NCBI GenBank assembly: GCA_028823075.1
Contig: JAPKCE010000040.1
Coordinates: forward strand, 1-10,609
DNA: 10,609 nt
Direction: 5' to 3'
Source: Myxococcota bacterium
Lineage (GTDB): Bacteria; Myxococcota; UBA4151
The notes under the pieces are model-generated. The model was not told the origin of the DNA, did no database searches, and saw only the letters and a program-made list of their open reading frames with translations. Of the stretch, positions 7,218 through 10,609 are shown piece after piece; position 1 is the stretch's first letter; each line of letters begins with the position of its first letter. Made by a program: the position numbers and the translations under genes.

Positions 7218-8051
7218 TTATCCCAGAAGGGAAAGCGCTGCTTGAGGACTCGAATTCGCCTGCGATAGAATCGCAGTCCCGCTCTGCACGAGGATCTGCA
7301 AACGAGTCATCTTGGATGTCTCTTCTGCAAAGTCCACGTCGCGGATGCGGCTGTTCGAAGCGGTGGCATTCTCAATGTCCGCCTCTAAGTTACCAATGGC
7401 ACGCTCCAAACGGTTCTGGGTAGAACCTAGTTTTGAACGGTATGAGTTCAATACACTCAGCGCACCGTCGATCTTAGTCAGCATCGACGCGGCCCCGCCG
7501 ATGCTGGCGACATCACCGGACAAGCCCATACCGTCTACACCGTTACTGGCAAGGAAGTTGCCGGTCATTGTCAGCGCAATGCGATTATTGGCGTCGTCAT
7601 CCATACCAACCTGAAACACCAGGGTGGTGGTAGCGTCCAACAACTGCTTACCGTTGTAACTGGTGGTTTCACCAATACGAGTAATCTCAACCTTGAGTTG
7701 CTGGAACTCGAGATCTGAGTTGCCTCGATCAGAGTCACTCAGCGTATCATTGCTTGATCGAACGGCGAGTTCACGCATACGGTCGAGCATGCTACGAACC
7801 TGCTCCACACCACCTTCAGCGGTTTGGATCATGCTAATGCCTTCAAGTGCATTCTGCTTGGCAGCGCTTTGAGCCCCGATTCGATGCTCAAGTTGCGTCG
7901 ACATCGCGAGTCCAGCCGCATCATCTCCTGCGCTGTTGATCCGCGAACCTGTGGATAAACGCTCAAAACTCTTTCCGAGCGCATTTGAATTCCGGTTAAG
8001 ACGGGTCTGTGCGAACACGGACTGAGGGTTACTTCTTACTACAATAGCCAT
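7218..8051 (-). CDS. Flagellin 2 (core-only filament subunit)
   Basis: A 277-residue flagellin with the same architecture as flagellin 3: complete N-terminal D0/D1, a short connector of about 45 residues at 140-185, complete C-terminal D1/D0 and no outer domain or cysteine. Its N-terminus is more canonical than that of fla3 (FERLSTGSRINSAGDDAAGLAMS). RMRELAVRSSNDTLSDSDRGNS at 91-112 and LTKIDGALSV to AIGNL are the same in both proteins. The exact 102 bp DNA match is at 7393-7494 here. Start ATG 8051 has AAGGAGGAAATA upstream. It is bracketed by a structured spacer upstream and its own terminator downstream, so it is probably monocistronic. The connector is rich in Thr, Asn, Ser and Asp and is the most exposed part, so it is where Maf-dependent glycosylation would be expected. 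Confidence 0.97.
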   Translation of the reverse strand: MAIVVRSNPQSVFAQTRLNRNSNALGKSFERLSTGSRINSAGDDAAGLAMSTQLEHRIGAQSAAKQNALEGISMIQTAEGGVEQVRSMLDRMRELAVRSSNDTLSDSDRGNSDLEFQQLKVEITRIGETTSYNGKQLLDATTTLVFQVGMDDDANNRIALTMTGNFLASNGVDGMGLSGDVASIGGAASMLTKIDGALSVLNSYRSKLGSTQNRLERAIGNLEADIENATASNSRIRDVDFAEETSKMTRLQILVQSGTAILSQANSSPQAALSLLG

Positions 8052-8199
8052 TATTTCCTCCTTGATGGCGTGCGGCTGGCGGAGAATTCCGCCGGCCGGC
8101 GAGTGGGACTTCCTTGTCCCGGGTTTGGTGAATCAAAATAGTTCTTTCCTTCTCCTTTTGCAGGATCACCCCGTACCGGGGGCCCTGTGGCTTTGGGGG

Positions 8200-8226
8200 G
8201 GGAGGGACCGATGTCCGGTCCCTCCC
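8200..8226. repeat. Perfect 11 bp inverted repeat
   Basis: GGGAGGGACCG at 8200-8210 and CGGTCCCTCCC at 8216-8226 flank a 5-base loop. On the plus strand GAATG and then five T residues follow; on the minus strand a C run follows. Only plus-strand transcription would see a terminator-like arrangement, but no plus-strand gene ends here. It may act as a 3' stability structure for the fla1 message or in antisense termination. Confidence 0.7.
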
Positions 8227-8398
8227 GAATGTTTTTCGGCTTACGCCGGTTCCTGATGGTCAGAGCGTTCGCCGCATTGGCAAGCTCCGGGGGAGTCGTA
8301 TCTTGAGCGCTACCGCTAGAAGCTATTAGGCGAAGGCTTACGGGATTAATCCCTTGATCGAAGCGACTCGAGCCCAGCTCATAACGGCGCCCTTGTTT

Positions 8399-8433
8399 CC
8401 AGGCACGACGAGGGGGACCCCTTCGGTGCCTGG
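8399..8433. repeat. Long inverted repeat downstream of flagellin 1
   Basis: CCAGGCAC at 8399-8406 pairs with GTGCCTGG at 8426-8433; inside, after a small bulge, CGAGGG pairs imperfectly with CCCTTCG. It begins about 75 bases after the fla1 stop. AAACAAGG follows on the minus strand, so this is not a canonical Rho-independent terminator. Confidence 0.6.
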
Positions 8434-8508
8434 TTGGGCCTCGGTTGCGAGGTAACGGTATACCCCTCGGCGAACCTCGGTTTGCGATGCTTGTTCTATT
8501 CAATGTGA

Positions 8509-9336
8509 TCAGCCTCCAAGCAGAGCGAGCGCCGCTTGTGGCATCGCGTTAGCCTGAGTCAGAATCGCTGTTCCACTCTGGCTGAGGATCTGTAACCGGG
8601 TCATCTTACTGGTCTCGGATGCGAAGTCGACGTCACGAATACGGCTGTTGGCCGCCGTCGCGTTTTCGATATCTGACTCAAGGTTCGAGATGGCTCGTTC
8701 CAGACGGTTTTGGGTTGCGCCGAGACGCGACCGATAAGCGTTGAGATGGCTCAGCGCGGTGCTGATGTCGCCGAGCACAGCGCCTGCAGCGCCGATGCTT
8801 CGAACGTCTCTGCCGTCAAGGTTGAGCGCCTCAAGCGATAAGCCTGAAGTCTGAGTCAGCGACACACGATCGTTGGCGCTATTTGCAAAGCCAACCTGAA
8901 AGGTCATGGTCATGGAGCCGTTAAGGTCGGCCCCACCGTTGAAGCTTGTTGCAAAGCCGACGCGGTCTACCTCGGTGAGGAGCTGCTGAAACTCTAGGTC
9001 CATCGCTTGGCGATCGGTATCGGTCAGCGTTTCATTGGCCGAGCGAACACCGAGCTCACGCAAACGGTGGAGCATGCCGAGGATCTGCTCGACGCCGCCC
9101 TCCATGGTTTGGATAAAGCTGATGCCCTCTTGAGCGTTCTGCTTGGCTGCGCCTTGACCCTTAATACGGTGCTCAAGTCGGGTTGAGATAGCCAAACCGG
9201 CGGCGTCATCGGCCGCACTGTTAATGCGACTACCACTGGATAAGCGATTAAAAGTCTTTGCGAGATCGCGACTTGTGCGACTCAGACGGGTCTGCGAAAA
9301 GATTGATTGTGGATTGCTGCGTACTGTAATGGCCAT
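8509..9336 (-). CDS. Flagellin 1 (core-only filament subunit)
   Basis: A 275-residue flagellin and the most divergent of the three in the central part. N-terminal D0/D1 is canonical (RLSSGSRINSAADDAAGLAIS at 31-51; EGGVEQILGMLHRLREL at 79-95) and C-terminal D1/D0 is complete (YRSRLGATQNRLERAISNLESDIENA; RIRDVDFASETSKMTRLQIL). The connector, about residues 138-185, is short, so there is no outer domain. The TLR5-type D1 motif reads RLRELGV instead of RELAV. No cysteine. It ends ALALLGG, one Gly longer than the others. ATG 9336 is chosen because GGAGGATATC precedes it and MA(I/L)xVRSNPQS is shared by all three; the frame back to 9453 would be a non-flagellin extension. It lies 252 bp after fliS and is likely transcribed from its own promoter or by read-through. 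Confidence 0.97.
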   Translation of the reverse strand: MAITVRSNPQSIFSQTRLSRTSRDLAKTFNRLSSGSRINSAADDAAGLAISTRLEHRIKGQGAAKQNAQEGISFIQTMEGGVEQILGMLHRLRELGVRSANETLTDTDRQAMDLEFQQLLTEVDRVGFATSFNGGADLNGSMTMTFQVGFANSANDRVSLTQTSGLSLEALNLDGRDVRSIGAAGAVLGDISTALSHLNAYRSRLGATQNRLERAISNLESDIENATAANSRIRDVDFASETSKMTRLQILSQSGTAILTQANAMPQAALALLGG

Positions 9337-9588
9337 GATATCCTCCGTGAAGATGGCGGGTGACTGCGTCCTTGCTGTCACCATTTTTGTTGGGGCTCGA
9401 CATGAGCCCCGGATAAACTCTACCCGTGAAGACCCACCGGGCCCACCAAGCAAAATTGAAATCTCAAGGTTTTGGAGTCTCTTTTAGGCCCACTCCCGCT
9501 CGGCCAAAGTATCTAACTCGTATCGTGCATGACCATATCCTCCTTGATGGGTCGACGCGCTGCATCCTTGCTGCGCGTTGGTTGTGGG
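9337..9588 (-). other. fliS to flagellin 1 spacer
   Basis: The 252 bp hold two related leader sequences (see the repeat entry), a hairpin at 9392-9410 (GGGGCTC, 5-base loop, GAGCCCC), and a GC-rich stretch near 9430-9450 with a GGTGGG repeat around GGGCCC on the minus strand. The hairpin is followed by AACAAAAATGG on the minus strand, so it is not a terminator. I see no convincing promoter; the GG/GC spacing seen within the hairpin is a by-product of its symmetry. Confidence 0.5.
9528..9576 (-). repeat. Second copy of a flagellin leader with Shine-Dalgarno, no flagellin behind it
   Basis: On the minus strand, AGCAAGGATGCAG, then CCATCAAGGAGGATATGG and an ATG at 9530 parallel the fla1 leader (AGCAAGGACGCAG, CCATC, GGAGGATATC, ATG 9336). 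On the plus strand, the shared 9-mers ATATCCTCC (9535-9543 and 9338-9346) and TCCTTGCTG (9565-9573 and 9369-9377) are 39 and 40 bases apart end to end. The CCATCAAGGAGGA block also matches the fla2 leader exactly. The ATG at 9530 opens only five codons (MHDTS) before TAG at 9513-9515. It is therefore either a relic of a lost flagellin gene or a translated short leader. Confidence 0.65.
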
Positions 9589-9993
9589 TTAGGCTCCTGC
9601 CGCCCCCTGGTTACGTAAAGTTCGATTAATTCGGATGGCTTCGACCCAGGCGCTGCGCAATTCGGCGAGCAAATCCTGCACGACCTGGAGATCAATGTTC
9701 TCGTTCTTAGCGTTCGATCGGATCATGCGATCGATCATAAAGTCATAAAGGCTCGAAAGATTGGCTGCGATGTCGGGCGCCTTGTCGGGCCGCAAACTAT
9801 TGGCCAACTCCGTCACCACTTTGACGCCATGATCAAGCGCCTTGGCTTTGCGAGACCGGTCGCCCGCATCGAGGGCTGAAACCGCTTCTTTGGTGTCGCG
9901 CAAGGCAGCGTCGTAGAGCAACACTAGGATCTGTTCCGGACTAGCCGAATTCACCTGAGCGCTCGCATAAGGGTTTCTTTTCGCAGGAATCAT
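9589..9993 (-). CDS. fliS: FliS flagellin export chaperone
   Basis: A 134-residue four-helix chaperone that holds the disordered C-terminus of flagellin in the cytoplasm until export. Family landmarks are NPYASAQVNSASPEQILVLLYDAAL at 7-31 (the usual ASPE then LLYDGAL), ELANSLRPD at 62-70, ANLSSLYDFMIDRMIRSN at 77-94 and LLAELRSAWVEAI at 108-120. Length is normal for FliS. ATG 9993 has AAAGGA about 6 bases upstream, and the gene begins 11 bp after the fliD stop, so fliD-fliS is an operon. The substrates are presumably the three flagellins that follow, whose C-termini are nearly the same. No terminator is evident directly after the stop. Confidence 0.95.
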   Translation of the reverse strand: MIPAKRNPYASAQVNSASPEQILVLLYDAALRDTKEAVSALDAGDRSRKAKALDHGVKVVTELANSLRPDKAPDIAANLSSLYDFMIDRMIRSNAKNENIDLQVVQDLLAELRSAWVEAIRINRTLRNQGAAGA

Positions 9994-10004
9994 CAGAAGT
10001 CCTT

Positions 10005-10609
10005 TCAGCGAAGGGAACTCAACGCAGCGCTTTGCTGGCTGAGCCCCGACACCATCATTTCAAGTTGGGCGAATTGGTGTTTAATACGTTTTTCGTACGA
10101 AAGAACACGCTCTTCCATTTTTTCTATCGCCTTTTTAATATCTTCACTGCGAGCATCGTACATAGTCTTACGGCTGGTTAAAAAGCCTTCGGTAAGCGTG
10201 TAGTCATCAGTCATCGTTTTGAATCGAGCGGCCAGGCCGTCGGTCCCGGTGATAAGATCCATGACGCCATCTTTATCGGCCGCTAAAGCAGCCGCGAATT
10301 CATCTTTATCAAAAGTCATGGCACCGTAGCGATCTTGGCCGATGCCGATCATCGTCAATGAAGAATATTTTCCGGTATTGCCAGATTGTGGCTGAACCAA
10401 AGCGTCGGAAATTGCGCCGCGCAGCATGCGAGCTGTGGAATCAAAGGCAAGGATTCCCGCACCATCCTTACTGGATTTCATAGTTTTTGTGAGATTTGCC
10501 ATGGTCTTACCGATGATCGCGGTTAGACCTTCGATATTTTCGCCGGTTTTCACGGTATCAGCGGCGACGCTCAAAGTCGTCGTCGTGGTCGGTACGCCCT
10601 GCTCGTCAA
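10005..10609 (-). CDS. fliD: FliD filament cap protein, C-terminal 200 residues
   Basis: Open to the right edge, so the N-terminal part is outside the window. The visible 200 residues include the FliD C-terminal region: a domain with LRGAISDAL and SSLTMIGIGQDRYGAMTFDKDEFAAALAADKDGVMDLITG-type sequence (the usual pattern of Gly-x-x-x-x-Gly-x-L-x-x-D), then a long helical stretch, about the last 65 residues, rich in Glu, Lys and Gln and ending LEMMVSGLSQQSAALSSLR. This helical end forms the D0-like coiled coil that inserts into the filament tip. FliD caps the growing filament and folds exported flagellin. The stop TGA at 10005-10007 is 11 bp before fliS. The beginning of the visible part has a run of five Thr, probably a linker. 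Confidence 0.95.
   Translation of the reverse strand, partial: DEQGVPTTTTTLSVAADTVKTGENIEGLTAIIGKTMANLTKTMKSSKDGAGILAFDSTARMLRGAISDALVQPQSGNTGKYSSLTMIGIGQDRYGAMTFDKDEFAAALAADKDGVMDLITGTDGLAARFKTMTDDYTLTEGFLTSRKTMYDARSEDIKKAIEKMEERVLSYEKRIKHQFAQLEMMVSGLSQQSAALSSLR

Larger units (their letters stand above)
8052..8508 (-). other. Long structured spacer between flagellins 1 and 2
   Basis: A 457 bp spacer with several inverted repeats: 8078-8093 (6 bp, loop GAAT, extendable to 11 bp with one mismatch), 8105-8120 (GGGAC/GTCCC), 8200-8226 (11 bp perfect, 5-base loop), the 12 bp palindrome GGGATTAATCCC at 8342-8353, 8399-8433 (8 bp outer stem plus an inner stem) and 8439-8452 (CCTCG/CGAGG). None has a T tract on the minus strand, so none is an obvious terminator for fla1. 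The fla2 Shine-Dalgarno AAGGAGG is at the low-coordinate end, just below the 8078-8093 hairpin. A 150-codon Arg/Pro/Gly-rich frame crosses the spacer; I do not call it a gene. No promoter with good consensus elements is visible, though fla2 very likely has one here. Confidence 0.6.

Noticed and set aside
8200..8226. Perfect hairpin as intrinsic terminator of fla1
   Set aside because: It is about 280 bases past the stop and followed by a C run, not T, in the direction of fla1 transcription.
8051..8503. A 150-codon minus-strand frame across the fla1-fla2 spacer, from TTG after GGAGG to a stop overlapping the fla2 ATG (TAATG)
   Set aside because: The ends look suggestive of coupling, but the GGAGG is part of the fla1 Gly-Gly codons, the start is TTG, and the product is Arg/Pro/Gly/Ser-rich without domain features, as expected from GC-rich palindromic DNA.
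9392..9410. Hairpin in the fla1 leader as a terminator or sigma-54 promoter (GG, 10 bases, GC)
   Set aside because: No T tract follows on the minus strand, and the GG/GC spacing arises from the hairpin symmetry with no other consensus bases.
9337..9453. N-terminal extension of flagellin 1 to 9453
   Set aside because: All three flagellins share MA(I/L)xVRSNPQS directly after a strong Shine-Dalgarno; the extension has no flagellin character.
1..10609. CRISPR array, tRNA, rRNA, insertion sequence or prophage signals
   Set aside because: No regularly spaced repeats, cloverleaf sequences, transposase or integrase genes, or terminal inverted repeats with target duplication could be seen.

Overview
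The window reads as one flagellar filament and flagellin-modification locus of a Gram-negative, proteobacterial-type swimmer. Every gene I can support lies on the minus strand, so transcription runs from high to low coordinates. The lineage cannot be fixed from this sequence. Flagellins that begin M-A-(I/L)-(V/T)-V-R-S-N-P-Q and end in PQAAL(S/A)LLG, moderately GC-rich DNA and a YcgR/PilZ-like protein beside the filament genes do not single out a class.

Layout in transcription order: the C-terminal part of fliD (filament cap) runs off the right edge; fliS (flagellin chaperone) follows 11 bp later; then come three core-only flagellin genes of 275-277 residues (called here fla1, fla2 and fla3), separated by long spacers of 252, 457 and 354 bp. 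flaG sits 37 bp after fla3. A strong Rho-independent terminator follows flaG. Immediately beyond it lies a second gene block: a small FliT-like helical protein, an 801-residue Maf/DUF115 motility-associated glycosyltransferase, pseB (UDP-GlcNAc inverting 4,6-dehydratase) and pseC (PLP aminotransferase). The last three overlap by 8 bp and 4 bp. A partial PilZ-domain gene runs off the left edge after a 100 bp gap.

Functionally, FliS and the FliT-like protein would escort filament subunits, FliD caps the filament, FlaG influences filament length, and PseB/PseC make the first two intermediates of a pseudaminic-acid-type nonulosonate that Maf is expected to transfer to flagellin. Later pathway genes (pseH, pseG, pseI, pseF) are not in the window.

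The spacers hold most of the non-coding interest: two clear terminators, a cluster of inverted repeats between fla1 and fla2, a mismatched hairpin in the fla3 leader, and, between fliS and fla1, a second copy of a flagellin leader with its ribosome-binding site but no flagellin behind it. fla2 and fla3 share long near-identical DNA tracts in the middle and much more diverged N-termini, which suggests gene conversion. I did not find a clearly novel system; the points above are the ones most worth checking.
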